The notes under the pieces were generated by a model. It ran no database searches. It saw only the letters and a program-made list of their open reading frames with translations, and was not told where the DNA came from. A DNA stretch of 27,956 bases from Thiotrichaceae bacterium (lineage in GTDB: Bacteria; Pseudomonadota; Gammaproteobacteria; Thiotrichales; Thiotrichaceae), in assembly GCA_027008885.1 (NCBI GenBank), contig JALVDQ010000257.1, positions 1 to 27,956 of the forward strand. The letters are read 5' to 3'. The position numbers and the translations under genes were made by a program. Position 1 is the first letter of the stretch. The number at the start of each line of letters is the position of its first letter. Below are positions 17,095 to 26,159 of this stretch, one piece after another.

Positions 17095-17961
17095 CTATCT
17101 ATCTCCCGCAATTGATGCAGATGAAGTAGTTGAGGCAACAGTGGGTTTTGTTTTTTTGTCTTTGAGAGGTGAATAATCCTCGCGCCAAATCAATAGAATT
17201 TCGCGTGTTTTGGTAAAATCGGTCATTGATCTCGCCATAACTTTCATAAATGAATCACCCGGATTGTAGGCAACATGACTAACCTTTGCGACAGGAAAAT
17301 CAGGTGGAAAAAGTTGCCCCAAACCTGAACTCACAAAAACATCTCCTGTCTGGATATCCATACTGGTTTCAACGTGTTTCAGTTCAAGCTGGTTTGCCTT
17401 TCCGGTACCTACCGCAAGAGCACCAAGTCCGGTACGGGTATTTCTGACATGAATGGCATGTTTGACATCGGTAAGTTGCATGACCACAGCCGAATTTGGT
17501 GTTACGCTTTCTACCTGACCATAAATATTATTATCTGCCAGTACCACCTGACTCACAAAAATACCATCATTAGTACCTTTATTGATAACCACTGTTTTAC
17601 GAAACGGATTAGATGACACAGAAAGAATCTCAGCCAGGGTAAATTTTTCCCTTACTGCTGAAGCCGCTTTAAGCTGTCTTCTCAGGCGTATATTTTCCTG
17701 TTCGATTGAGTGGTATTTCTGGTCTCTGGCAGCATACACGCCCACAAGTGAGCGCAGCTCACGGTTATCCTTTGAGAGTGCTTCATGTACAGTAAAAAAT
17801 TCACTCGTAAAATGAGCCAGTCGATAGGGTAAATCAACCGCATACTGAAGTGGATAGACCAGCATTTTTAGAGCCGTTCTTACTGGCTGTAATTTTGTTC
17901 CCCGATAGTCCAGCACCATTAAAGCACCAGACAACACGGCAAGAATGGCAAACTTGATCAA
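17095..17961 (-). CDS. mreC: Rod shape-determining protein MreC
   Basis: MreC links the cytoplasmic MreB filament to periplasmic peptidoglycan enzymes. The sequence has one membrane segment (FAILAVLSGALMVLD), a coiled coil (about 65-100, HSIEQENIRLRRQLKA) and the beta domain (VVINKGTNDGIFVSQVVL, SSGLGQLFPPDFPVAKV). No ATG or GTG exists between the upstream in-frame stop (TAG, 18015-18013) and the membrane segment. The listed start is TTG at 17961, which leaves almost no cytoplasmic tail. A better fit to the family is initiation at ATT (18003-18001), 6 nt after a TAGGAG ribosome site, which adds 14 residues (MYNLARDDSKQQGY). The gene is certain; its start is open. Confidence 0.92.
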   Translation of the reverse strand: MIKFAILAVLSGALMVLDYRGTKLQPVRTALKMLVYPLQYAVDLPYRLAHFTSEFFTVHEALSKDNRELRSLVGVYAARDQKYHSIEQENIRLRRQLKAASAVREKFTLAEILSVSSNPFRKTVVINKGTNDGIFVSQVVLADNNIYGQVESVTPNSAVVMQLTDVKHAIHVRNTRTGLGALAVGTGKANQLELKHVETSMDIQTGDVFVSSGLGQLFPPDFPVAKVSHVAYNPGDSFMKVMARSMTDFTKTREILLIWREDYSPLKDKKTKPTVASTTSSASIAGDR

Positions 17962-18000
17962 GTAGCCCTGCTGTTTGCTATCATCTCGCGCTAAATTATA

Positions 18001-18015
18001 AATGACAGACTCCTA
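18001..18015 (-). promoter_or_regulatory. Ribosome binding site pointing to an ATT start of mreC
   Basis: On the minus strand TAGGAG (18015-18010) is followed after 6 nt by ATT, in frame with mreC. No standard start codon lies at a suitable distance in this frame. The competing site is CAGGG four nucleotides before TTG at 17961. Confidence 0.45.
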
Positions 18016-18058
18016 CCCTGATTTTACTTTTTAAATACTTGTTAACTATTGAAACCAA

Positions 18059-19381
<1,323 letters not shown>

Positions 19382-19960
19382 ATGAAAGTACTTATCGTCT
19401 TTACTCATCCTGGCACCTCAAGCTTTAATCATGCCCTGCTGGATCACATTGAAACTGGTTTAAAACAGGCAGGACACAAGGTTAGAGTTAAAGACTTATA
19501 TAAAGAAAACTTCGATCCCGTTTTAACGGGGGATGATCTTGCGCAACTTCATAATAACAAAATTCCCGACAGAATAACCAAAGAACAAGATCAGCTCCTC
19601 TGGGCTGACGCGCTTGTGTTTATTTATCCGCTGTGGTGGTTTGATCGTCCGGCGATGTTAAAAGGATGGTTTGATGTCGTTCTAACTAACGGACTTGCCT
19701 TTGAATATTCAAGCGAAGGCGTAAAAGGTCTGCTAAAACATAAAAAAGCGCTGGTGATTATAACGGCTGGTGGCTCTGAGCAATACTTTATTGACAACGA
19801 TGCACAACAACTGATTCATCGCCCTGTAACAGACGGCACACTTTCTTTTTGTGGTATAAAGGATGTCTCTCACCAGATTTATTACGATATTGCTAATCTG
19901 AGCGACATTCAACGGCAAAAAATCCTGGCAGATACCACTCAGGCAGGGCGTGAATTTTAA
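19382..19960 (+). CDS. NAD(P)H dehydrogenase (quinone)-like flavodoxin-fold oxidoreductase
   Basis: A 192-residue cytoplasmic flavoprotein of the Flavodoxin_2 family (KefF, MdaB and NQO1 relatives), which transfers hydride from NAD(P)H to quinones via FMN or FAD. Seen: KVLIVFTHPGTSSFNHALL (flavin phosphate loop), VKDLYKENFDPVLTGDD, and the core YPLWWFDRPAMLKGWFDVVL with the TNGLAFEY that follows. IITAGGSEQYF and a C-terminal FCGIKDV helix-strand pair complete the fold. The true substrate cannot be told. It overlaps the hydrolase gene by 11 bp if that gene uses GTG, so the two are likely cotranscribed, possibly as a small detoxification pair. Confidence 0.88.
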   Translation: MKVLIVFTHPGTSSFNHALLDHIETGLKQAGHKVRVKDLYKENFDPVLTGDDLAQLHNNKIPDRITKEQDQLLWADALVFIYPLWWFDRPAMLKGWFDVVLTNGLAFEYSSEGVKGLLKHKKALVIITAGGSEQYFIDNDAQQLIHRPVTDGTLSFCGIKDVSHQIYYDIANLSDIQRQKILADTTQAGREF

Positions 19961-20771
19961 ACTCATGCAGCTACTCAATTACAAAGTTTTTTTACCTGAA
20001 AACCCTAAGCATGCTGAAGATAAAACTCCTCTATTTATTCTGCACGGCTTGTTGGGGTCAATGGATAACTGGCGTAGCCAGGCAAAACGCCTTTCTCAAA
20101 CACGCCCTGTTTACACTCTCGACTTGCGCAATCACGGTGGCTCACCTCATATAAAAGGCATGAGTTATCGTGAAATGTACGAAGATGTTATTAATGTGAC
20201 AAAACATGAAAGAATTAACCAGTTTCACCTGTTAGGGCATTCTATGGGAGGCAAAGTTGCAATGCAGCTTGCACTTGCCCAAGCCGCAATGGTGAAAAGC
20301 CTGATTATCGTCGATATTGCGCCAAAACCTTATCCCCTGTGGCATCAAAAAACATTGCAGGGTGTGCTTAGCGTCCCTGATACAGCAATGCAAAGCAGGC
20401 AAGACGCAAATGAATACTTGAAAGACTGGATCGAAGATGATGCTGAACGCAGCTTCATGTTAAAAAATCTAAAGAAAAATACAAAACCCAAAGAAGGCTT
20501 TAGCTGGCGCTGTGATTTACATGAAATAAGCAGAGGCTACCTGAAAATAGCTGGTTTTAGCGCAACACAACAGCAATACAGCAAACCAACCCTGTTTATA
20601 CGCGGAGAAAATTCTGCCTATATCCAGGATGCAGACCTACCTTTAATCCGAAGAATCTTTTCAGATGTCGAAATATTTACTATAAATGACAGCGGGCATC
20701 TTCCTCATTTTCAACAACCGGAACAATTTTCTAAAAAAGTTGAGTCTTTTTTAGAGAAAAGTTCAGGCTGA
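19950..20771 (+). CDS. Alpha/beta hydrolase, YbfF-like esterase
   Basis: A 273-residue alpha/beta-hydrolase fold protein close in pattern to the YbfF acyl-CoA/short-chain esterase group. The oxyanion loop is FILHGLLGSMDNW. TLDLRNHGGSPH is followed by the nucleophile elbow LLGHSMGGKVAM (serine near residue 98), then IVDIAPKPYP. The acid lies in the FIRGENSAYIQ/ADLP region and the histidine in INDSGHLPHFQQPEQF. The GTG at 19950 overlaps the upstream gene; an ATG at 19965 gives an equally plausible N-terminus five residues shorter. Neither has a good ribosome site. The substrate is unknown. Confidence 0.88.
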   Translation: MNFKLMQLLNYKVFLPENPKHAEDKTPLFILHGLLGSMDNWRSQAKRLSQTRPVYTLDLRNHGGSPHIKGMSYREMYEDVINVTKHERINQFHLLGHSMGGKVAMQLALAQAAMVKSLIIVDIAPKPYPLWHQKTLQGVLSVPDTAMQSRQDANEYLKDWIEDDAERSFMLKNLKKNTKPKEGFSWRCDLHEISRGYLKIAGFSATQQQYSKPTLFIRGENSAYIQDADLPLIRRIFSDVEIFTINDSGHLPHFQQPEQFSKKVESFLEKSSG

Positions 20772-20802
20772 TAAAAAAATACAAAAAAGTTCAAATCATT
20801 TA

Positions 20803-20832
20803 TTGACAAATCGCAAAGAAGTATATTAGAAT
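20803..20832 (+). promoter_or_regulatory. Strong sigma-70 type promoter for the sulfur-globule-like gene
   Basis: A perfect TTGACA (20803-20808) and TAGAAT (20827-20832) are spaced 18 bp apart. The -10 region lies in a palindrome GTATATT-AG-AATATAC (20821-20836) that could be an operator. AGGAAAA precedes the ATG by about 5 bp. Confidence 0.72.
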
Positions 20833-20888
20833 ATACTTATATTATTACTTATTAACTTATTTTTATAACTTAACGCTAGGAAAATATT

Positions 20889-21458
20889 ATGAAATTACAG
20901 GCAATCACTTTTACAGCACTAATCGCACTGGCTGGTACAGCATCTGCAAACTGGTTTGACGGTTTCAATAATGGTAACGGAAGCGGTAACGGTTACGGAA
21001 CTGCAATGGGAAATACCAACGGTGCGGGTAACGCATCAGGTAATGCTGACGCGACTGGAAATGGCTGGGGAACAGCAAAAGGCGACGCAGACGGCGAAGT
21101 AGACTTCACTATTAACTTTAAAGGCAAGGGTCGCACAAACATGGATACAGCTGGCAACCTTAGCGGCAACGGTCGCGGTGCTGGCAACGCAGCCGGAAAT
21201 GCAACTGGAAATGGCAACACAGCGGGCAACTTTGTAGGAAATGGCTCTGGTACAAACAACACTAACGGAGTTTATACAGGAAACAATGCTTATGTTCCTA
21301 CCTACGCTCCTGCAGGTTTTAATCCTGGCGTAACAGCTGTTGCACCAACTCAGAACTATTCCCAGTTAAAAGCAATGTGGGAAGCTCAACGCAAACAGGC
21401 TGAAGAAATGCTAAAGCGCATCGAAGCAGCTCAAAAAGCGGCAACAGCAAAGTCTTGA
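20889..21458 (+). CDS. Secreted Gly/Asn-repeat protein, sulfur globule protein-like
   Basis: A 189-residue exported protein. Residues 1-20 form a Sec signal peptide ending in TASA before NWFDGF. Residues 21-125 are a low-complexity Gly-Asn repeat (GNxxGNxx phrases such as GNGSGNGYG, AGNASGNADATGNG, GNAAGNATGNGNTAGN), broken by one non-repeat island, DFTINFKGKGRTNMDT. A Tyr/Pro-rich linker (AYVPTYAPAGF) and a charged C-terminal helix (WEAQRKQAEEMLKRIEAAQK) follow. Signal peptide, aromatic-Gly-Asn start, F-x-x-N-F-x-G-x-G island and charged helix fit, from memory, sulfur globule family proteins that coat periplasmic sulfur in sulfur oxidisers. It has its own strong promoter and terminator, as expected for an abundant structural protein. 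No cysteine is present. Confidence 0.6.
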   Translation: MKLQAITFTALIALAGTASANWFDGFNNGNGSGNGYGTAMGNTNGAGNASGNADATGNGWGTAKGDADGEVDFTINFKGKGRTNMDTAGNLSGNGRGAGNAAGNATGNGNTAGNFVGNGSGTNNTNGVYTGNNAYVPTYAPAGFNPGVTAVAPTQNYSQLKAMWEAQRKQAEEMLKRIEAAQKAATAKS

Positions 21459-21522
21459 TTTCAGGCGAAGATCGGGATACTCCAGTTTACTTATGGAGTA
21501 ATAGAGCATCCTCTTAAAGTTG

Positions 21523-21547
21523 AAGCCCCGCAATGCGGGGCTTTTTT
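21523..21547 (+). terminator. Rho-independent terminator after the globule-like gene
   Basis: AAGCCCCGC and GCGGGGCTT form a 9-bp GC-rich stem around an AAT loop, followed by a T6 run. It lies about 65 bp past the stop codon. Confidence 0.92.
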
Positions 21548-21595
21548 ATGTCTGCTTTTTAAATCAGCTTTCCCTTTTACGACTTATATTCTCGG

Positions 21596-21614
21596 ACAGA
21601 CTCCAGGAGTCTGT
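21596..21614. repeat. Perfect 9-bp palindrome ACAGACTCC-A-GGAGTCTGT
   Basis: The two 9-bp arms around one base are exact inverse copies. An A7 run follows. It lies 120 bp upstream of rpsP. The left part with its preceding bases (CGGACAGACTC) recurs inverted at 23946-23956, after rplS. Confidence 0.7.
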
Positions 21615-21666
21615 AAAAAAAGCATAATTTAACTAAAAAGACACTTTCTTTTTTTTATAAAAAGCG

Positions 21667-21672
21667 TAGAAT
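21667..21672 (+). promoter_or_regulatory. Probable -10 element of the rpsP operon
   Basis: TAGAAT is followed by a GC-rich discriminator (TGCGCG), as in growth-rate or stringently controlled ribosomal promoters. The -35 is weak (TTTCTT at 21645). A small hairpin, GCCC/GGGC (21693-21706), lies in the leader before the rpsP ATG. Confidence 0.4.
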
Positions 21673-21732
21673 TGCGCGATTATTTTTTGCTTGCCCGTTA
21701 TTGGGCGAACTAATATTAGAGATTTTTAGATT

Positions 21733-22005
21733 ATGGTTACTATCCGTATGGCGAGAGGCGGTTCAAAGAAGCGCCCATTTTATAATATTGTTGTGTCAGA
21801 TGTGCGTAAGCCTCGTGACAGTGGTTATATTGAGCGTTTAGGCTTTTTTAATCCCCGTGCAAAAGGTCAGGAAGTACGTCTTGAGCTAAATAAGGAACGT
21901 ATTGATTACTGGGTATCCCAAGGTGCTCAATTGTCTACCCGCGTTGCTACACTGTTAAAAGAGTCAGCAAAAGAAGCTGCCAAAGAAACAGCCGAAGCGG
22001 CTTAA
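21733..22005 (+). CDS. rpsP: 30S ribosomal protein S16
   Basis: A 90-residue S16 with the typical start [20 protein letters not shown], then [21 protein letters not shown] and [20 protein letters not shown]. The tail is Ala/Glu/Lys-rich. It binds 16S rRNA early in small-subunit assembly. It is first in the rpsP-rimM-trmD-rplS operon. The usual upstream neighbour ffh is absent; the globule-like gene is there instead. A 157-bp gap with a REP-like element separates it from rimM. Confidence 0.98.
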   Translation: MVTIRMARGGSKKRPFYNIVVSDVRKPRDSGYIERLGFFNPRAKGQEVRLELNKERIDYWVSQGAQLSTRVATLLKESAKEAAKETAEAA

Positions 22006-22035
22006 ATTAAAAGGTAGTGGGTGACCTGTGTTTGC

Positions 22036-22104
22036 AGCCCGGGTTGGTCTGGGCGCAATCGACAAGGTCGTGGTATGATGCCGGATTGCACTGCGTTAAC
22101 CCTG
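22036..22104. repeat. REP-like nested palindrome between rpsP and rimM
   Basis: Outer arms GGGTT (22041-22045) and AACCC (22098-22102) enclose inner arms GCAATC (22055-22060) and GATTGC (22084-22089). The phrases GCCCGGGTT and CCGGATTGCACTGCG resemble proteobacterial extragenic palindromes. It may set differing mRNA levels for rpsP and the distal genes. Confidence 0.5.
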
Positions 22105-22162
22105 CTTGTGCATTGAGTAAACTAACAATTTTAACCCATCGCCAATTAAAGCTTAAGATAAT

Positions 22163-22699
22163 ATGAGTCAGTTAATCGACGACTATATCCTGCTAGGAAA
22201 TGTTTCGGGTGTTCATGCTTTAAAAGGCTGGCTGAAAATTTTTTCTCACACGTCTCCACGCTTAAAAATCACTAAATATTCAAGCTGGTTTTTAAAGAAA
22301 AAAACAGGTGACTGGGAAGCTTATAAGGTATTAAACGGGAAACAGCAGGGGAAAAATATTATTGCTCAGCTTGAAGGTGTGAATAATCGCAATCAGGCGG
22401 AGGCATTGGTTGGTTCGCAGATAGCGGTAAAAAACAGCCAGCTTGATCCGTTGCCACAAGGTGAATATTACTGGAAGGATCTTTTAGGGATTACGGTTGA
22501 GACTCAATCAGGGGTAAGTCTTGGTAAACTTGACTGGATTTTTAATTCTGGGAGTAACGATGTTCTCGTTGTCAAGGAACTAAATTCTGCCAAAGGGCAA
22601 AAAAAGGAGCGTATGCTACCGTTTCTTTTTGATGATGTTGTAAAGTCAATTGATTTGGACAAGTCCTTGATGATTGTAGACTGGGATCCAGAATTTTAA
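22163..22699 (+). CDS. rimM: Ribosome maturation factor RimM
   Basis: A 178-residue two-domain factor for 30S maturation around the 16S rRNA head, binding S19. The N-terminal barrel carries [20 protein letters not shown]. The C-terminal PRC barrel begins [14 protein letters not shown] and ends [19 protein letters not shown], with MIVDWDPEF at the C-terminus. The ribosome binding site is weak (AAG only). Its stop overlaps the trmD ATG by one base (TAATG), so the two are translationally coupled. Confidence 0.97.
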   Translation: MSQLIDDYILLGNVSGVHALKGWLKIFSHTSPRLKITKYSSWFLKKKTGDWEAYKVLNGKQQGKNIIAQLEGVNNRNQAEALVGSQIAVKNSQLDPLPQGEYYWKDLLGITVETQSGVSLGKLDWIFNSGSNDVLVVKELNSAKGQKKERMLPFLFDDVVKSIDLDKSLMIVDWDPEF

Positions 22700-23442
22700 T
22701 GCGTTTTGATGTTATTACGCTGCTGCCCGAGTTAGTTGAAGCAGTGACAAAATCTGGTGTTACAGGTCGTGCGGCTGATCGTGGTTTAATAGAGTTACAT
22801 TGCTGGAATCCGCGTAATTACAGTCATGATGTGCATCGTACTGTAGATGACCGTCCTTACGGTGGTGGACCGGGTATGTTGATGAAGGCGGATTGTTTGC
22901 TGGATGCAATTCGGGATGCGAGAAAAAATGCGCCTGAGGAGGCGAAAGTTGTCTATCTGAGTCCGCAGGGCAAGACTTTTAATCAGCAGCTGGCAAGACA
23001 AATATCGGATCAGCAGGGCTTGATATTGTTGTGTGGGCGCTATGAAGGGATTGATGAGCGTGTTGTTGCTCTTGAAGTAGATGAAGAATGGTCGCTGGGT
23101 GACTATGTATTAAGTGGTGGTGAGCTTGGTGCAATGGTAGTGATTGATGCAGTGACGCGGCTACTGCCTTCAGTGCTTGGGCATAAGGATTCAGCTGAGC
23201 AGGATTCATTTACTGAAAATCTGCTGGATTGTGAGCATTATACTCGCCCGGAAGTAGTGGAAGAATTACAGGTTCCTGCGGTGTTGAAAAGTGGTGATCA
23301 TAAAGCCATTGAACGCTGGCGGAGGAAGCAATCAATAGGAAGGACGTATACAAGACGCCCTGATTTGTTGTTTAAGGAAAACATTGAGTTGAGCAAAGAC
23401 GATCAAATTTTGCTTGATGAATATTTGAAAGAAAATAGATAG
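22699..23442 (+). CDS. trmD: tRNA (guanine37-N1)-methyltransferase
   Basis: A 247-residue SPOUT-fold enzyme that methylates G37 next to the anticodon using SAM and so prevents +1 frameshifting. The trefoil knot motifs are intact: [37 protein letters not shown] and [25 protein letters not shown] carries the catalytic aspartate, and [14 protein letters not shown] lies in the C-terminal domain. Confidence 0.98.
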   Translation: MRFDVITLLPELVEAVTKSGVTGRAADRGLIELHCWNPRNYSHDVHRTVDDRPYGGGPGMLMKADCLLDAIRDARKNAPEEAKVVYLSPQGKTFNQQLARQISDQQGLILLCGRYEGIDERVVALEVDEEWSLGDYVLSGGELGAMVVIDAVTRLLPSVLGHKDSAEQDSFTENLLDCEHYTRPEVVEELQVPAVLKSGDHKAIERWRRKQSIGRTYTRRPDLLFKENIELSKDDQILLDEYLKENR

Positions 23443-23457
23443 TTTAGAGGAATTATT

Positions 23458-23802
23458 ATGAGCACGATTATTCAGGCGATTGAAGCCGAGCAAATGACGA
23501 AAGAAATCCCTGATTTTAATCCGGGTGATACCGTAGCCGTTTCTGTAAGGGTTAAGGAAGGTGAGCGCGAGCGTATCCAGGTTTTTGAGGGTGTGGTGAT
23601 TGCAATTAGAAACCGTGGATTAAATTCTGCCTTTACTGTTCGCAAAATTTCTTACGGTGAGGGTGTTGAGCGTGTTTTTCAGACCTATAGTCATGCAATT
23701 GCCGGAATCGAAGTTAAACGGCGAGGTGATGTGCGTCGCGCAAAACTTTATTATCTTCGTGGACGGACAGGTAAAGCGGCAAGAATCAAGGAAAAAGTAT
23801 AA
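23458..23802 (+). CDS. rplS: 50S ribosomal protein L19
   Basis: The 114-residue length is standard. Seen: [58 protein letters not shown], then [27 protein letters not shown] is 7 bp before the ATG. It lies at the subunit interface of the ribosome. Last gene of the operon, followed by a clear terminator. Confidence 0.98.
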   Translation: MSTIIQAIEAEQMTKEIPDFNPGDTVAVSVRVKEGERERIQVFEGVVIAIRNRGLNSAFTVRKISYGEGVERVFQTYSHAIAGIEVKRRGDVRRAKLYYLRGRTGKAARIKEKV

Positions 23803-24217
23803 GTAACTACTCAGCGTAATTCGTAACTGCAAGCCCATGCTTGCTGTTTGTTAGATGAAGAATGTTGTGAGCCGTATGTTGTAAGCCGCATAGAATACCT
23901 CTATGCGGCTTTTCTGATTCTGTGTAGTTGAAGTGTCTGCGTTAGAGTCTGTCCGGAAATAGTGAGTCTGCTACGAAAAATTCTCTTGCTATGCCTTATA
24001 TCCCCGAACAGGCTTTATTCAGTAGGGATTCATAAAGATTGTGCGAGAATAAGCTGTATAATGCTGCGCTGAAATTGCGTATCTGCGTGCTTAATAAAAA
24101 ATAATATTGCCAAAGTTTGCTTTTTGTTTACATGCTCCCAGCTAATTAAATCAGGCAAATGTCATTTGTGTTTTGTGATATTGAGCAGGAAAAAATAATA
24201 AAAATAATCAGGAAATT
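23803..24217. other. Intergenic region after rplS
   Basis: It contains the rplS terminator (23883-23913), the inverted CGGACAGACTC copy (23946-23956) and a lone TATAAT (24057-24062) without a good -35. The rest, to the GTG of the PAS-GGDEF-EAL gene, is AT-rich without a recognisable gene or RNA. Confidence 0.5.
23883..23913 (+). terminator. Rho-independent terminator of the rpsP operon
   Basis: AAGCCGCATAG and CTATGCGGCTT make an 11-bp perfect stem with a 7-nt loop, followed by TTTT. It lies 80 bp past the rplS stop. Confidence 0.9.
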
Positions 24218-26053
24218 GTGCTCTTACTTAACGTTTCAATAATTACGGTATTTTTCGTTGTATTGATCATCTTGCTGGTGCTGGCAGGTGCTTATTTTCT
24301 ATTTAGAATTAAACCTGCAGCAGAAAGTGAATCTGTTTCTAATTGCTACGAAAATTCGTATAGATATTTGTCCGATGCTGTCATTATTTTAAATAATGAA
24401 AAAAAGTTTGTGTATTTGAACCCTGCTGCCGAGGCTATTCTGGGATGCAAGTTAAGGGCAATGATGGGGAGAAAGTATCAGGATGCATTTAGTTTTAAAT
24501 ACCTGAAAACAGGCAGGCTTTTGCCCGAGATAATAGGTGGCGAAACGCCTAAGTCATGTGAGTGCCTGCTGGATACAGAAATGAGTCAATCATATTCAAT
24601 TGACCTGAGCTACACCCCAATTACTGGCTATGCAGGTGAAAATAAAAGTCATAGTTACCTTCTTGTGATTAAGGATATTACCAGGCAAAAGCTGAATGAA
24701 TTACAGCTATCAAACCTGAAGCGTTATGACAGTTTGACCGAAATGTTAAAGCCAAAGTCATTTGAGGCTGAAGTCAAACATTTGCTTGATAATTTTCATA
24801 AATATAATTCCAAGCACGTTCTTGCTTATTTTTCTATAGATCAATTTCAAAGTATCAATGATTCCATAGGCTATGCCGGCGCCGACTCATTAATTAAAAC
24901 AATTGGCGATGTTATCAATAAACATATTAAACGCAGGATAGATATAGCAGGCAAGCTGGATGGAGGCGAGTTTGTTGTAGTTTTTAGGGATGACGGGCTG
25001 CCCCTGGCAATACAGAAAATGAAGCAAATTCTGAATGCGGTAGAAAAATGTAATTATACATCCCTGGGGAAACAGTATCCTACAACCTTAAGCGCGGGTT
25101 TTGTAATCATAGATGATTCCACAAGTACAGCTGCGCGTGCAATATCAGAAGCAGGGTTTGCCTGCAAGGTTGCGCGCAAGCATGGAGGCAACCAGCTATA
25201 TGCCTACAAGGCAGGCAATGAAGAAATAAGGAAGCTTGAAGGCAATCTCGAATGGATAATCATACTTAAAAGAGCAATGCAGAAAAATCAGTTTCAAATG
25301 TATGCCCAGCCAATACAGCGCCTGGATGAAGCTGAATATAATAAACCGTTTTATCATTTTGAGTTATTAATTCGCCTGTTTGATGAAAAAGGAAAGCTTG
25401 TTCCGCCAGATGAATTTTTGCCTGCGGCAGAATATTATTCGATGATGCCGAAAATAGATCGCTGGGTTGTCAGAAATGTTATGCGGCAAATTAATAAAAT
25501 ACCCAGACAAAAGCCGCTGCCTGTATTTGCCATAAATTTATCGGGACAGAGTTTAAATGATCCCCGTTTTCTTGATTTTGTCGTAGAAGAAGTGAAAAGC
25601 TCTGGTGTTGATCCACAAATGCTGTGTTTTGAAATTACTGAGCAGGTGGCGGTAGATGATGTCAGTCTTGTTAACCAGTTTATTTCAAGATTAAAAACAC
25701 TGGGTAGCAAATTTTCGCTAGATGATTTTGGAACAGGCGTAAGTGGTTTTTCATACCTGATGTCACTAGATGTTGATTACCTTAAAATTGACGGCTGCTT
25801 TGTAAAAAATATTCATACAGATGAAGTCTCACGATCAATGGTGCAGTCAATTTGCCAGGTTGGTCATACCATGGATCTTGAGGTAATTGCCGAATATGTG
25901 GAAAATCACGAAATAGTTGAAGTTTTGAGGGATATAGGCGTTGATTTTGGGCAAGGTTATCATATTCAAAAACCGGGTCCCCTGGCTGATGTTATCTCGG
26001 GTTTTTTATATCAGGGCACAGAAAATACCCTAAACAGGAGCAGTAATAACTAA
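24218..26053 (+). CDS. Membrane PAS-GGDEF-EAL protein, probable c-di-GMP phosphodiesterase
   Basis: A 611-residue signalling protein. One N-terminal membrane segment (about 7-30, FFVVLIILLVLAGAYFLF) is followed by a PAS domain (about 45-155, SDAVIILNN to VIKDITRQKLNE). The diguanylate cyclase-like domain (about 165-330) has a degenerate active site: LDGGEF replaces GGDEF, while the allosteric RxxD (RRID) is kept. The EAL domain (about 345-600) has the catalytic set: FELLIRL, NLSGQSL, FEITEQ, SLDDFGTG, YLKID, EYVE and QGYHIQKP. Prediction: it hydrolyses c-di-GMP, tuned by ligand binding to PAS and perhaps by c-di-GMP or GTP at the dead GGDEF. Start is GTG at 24218 with CAGGAAA just before it. 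It stands alone. Confidence 0.92.
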   Translation: MLLLNVSIITVFFVVLIILLVLAGAYFLFRIKPAAESESVSNCYENSYRYLSDAVIILNNEKKFVYLNPAAEAILGCKLRAMMGRKYQDAFSFKYLKTGRLLPEIIGGETPKSCECLLDTEMSQSYSIDLSYTPITGYAGENKSHSYLLVIKDITRQKLNELQLSNLKRYDSLTEMLKPKSFEAEVKHLLDNFHKYNSKHVLAYFSIDQFQSINDSIGYAGADSLIKTIGDVINKHIKRRIDIAGKLDGGEFVVVFRDDGLPLAIQKMKQILNAVEKCNYTSLGKQYPTTLSAGFVIIDDSTSTAARAISEAGFACKVARKHGGNQLYAYKAGNEEIRKLEGNLEWIIILKRAMQKNQFQMYAQPIQRLDEAEYNKPFYHFELLIRLFDEKGKLVPPDEFLPAAEYYSMMPKIDRWVVRNVMRQINKIPRQKPLPVFAINLSGQSLNDPRFLDFVVEEVKSSGVDPQMLCFEITEQVAVDDVSLVNQFISRLKTLGSKFSLDDFGTGVSGFSYLMSLDVDYLKIDGCFVKNIHTDEVSRSMVQSICQVGHTMDLEVIAEYVENHEIVEVLRDIGVDFGQGYHIQKPGPLADVISGFLYQGTENTLNRSSNN

Positions 26054-26159
26054 AGTTTTGGCGTTCAGAACAGCGTACCATAAGTTTGTATGTGGGTTTT
26101 TTATTTTGAAACTATGGGTTTGCCTGTTTGCTTAATAGAAAACATGGAATCGTTACGCA

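Noticed and set aside
20993..21262. Minus-strand frame opposite the globule-like gene
   Set aside because: It is a shadow of the Gly/Asn repeat codons, giving Pro/Leu-rich nonsense.
24057..24062. TATAAT as the promoter of the PAS-GGDEF-EAL gene
   Set aside because: No acceptable -35 at 16-18 bp and it is over 150 bp from the start codon; left as a note only.
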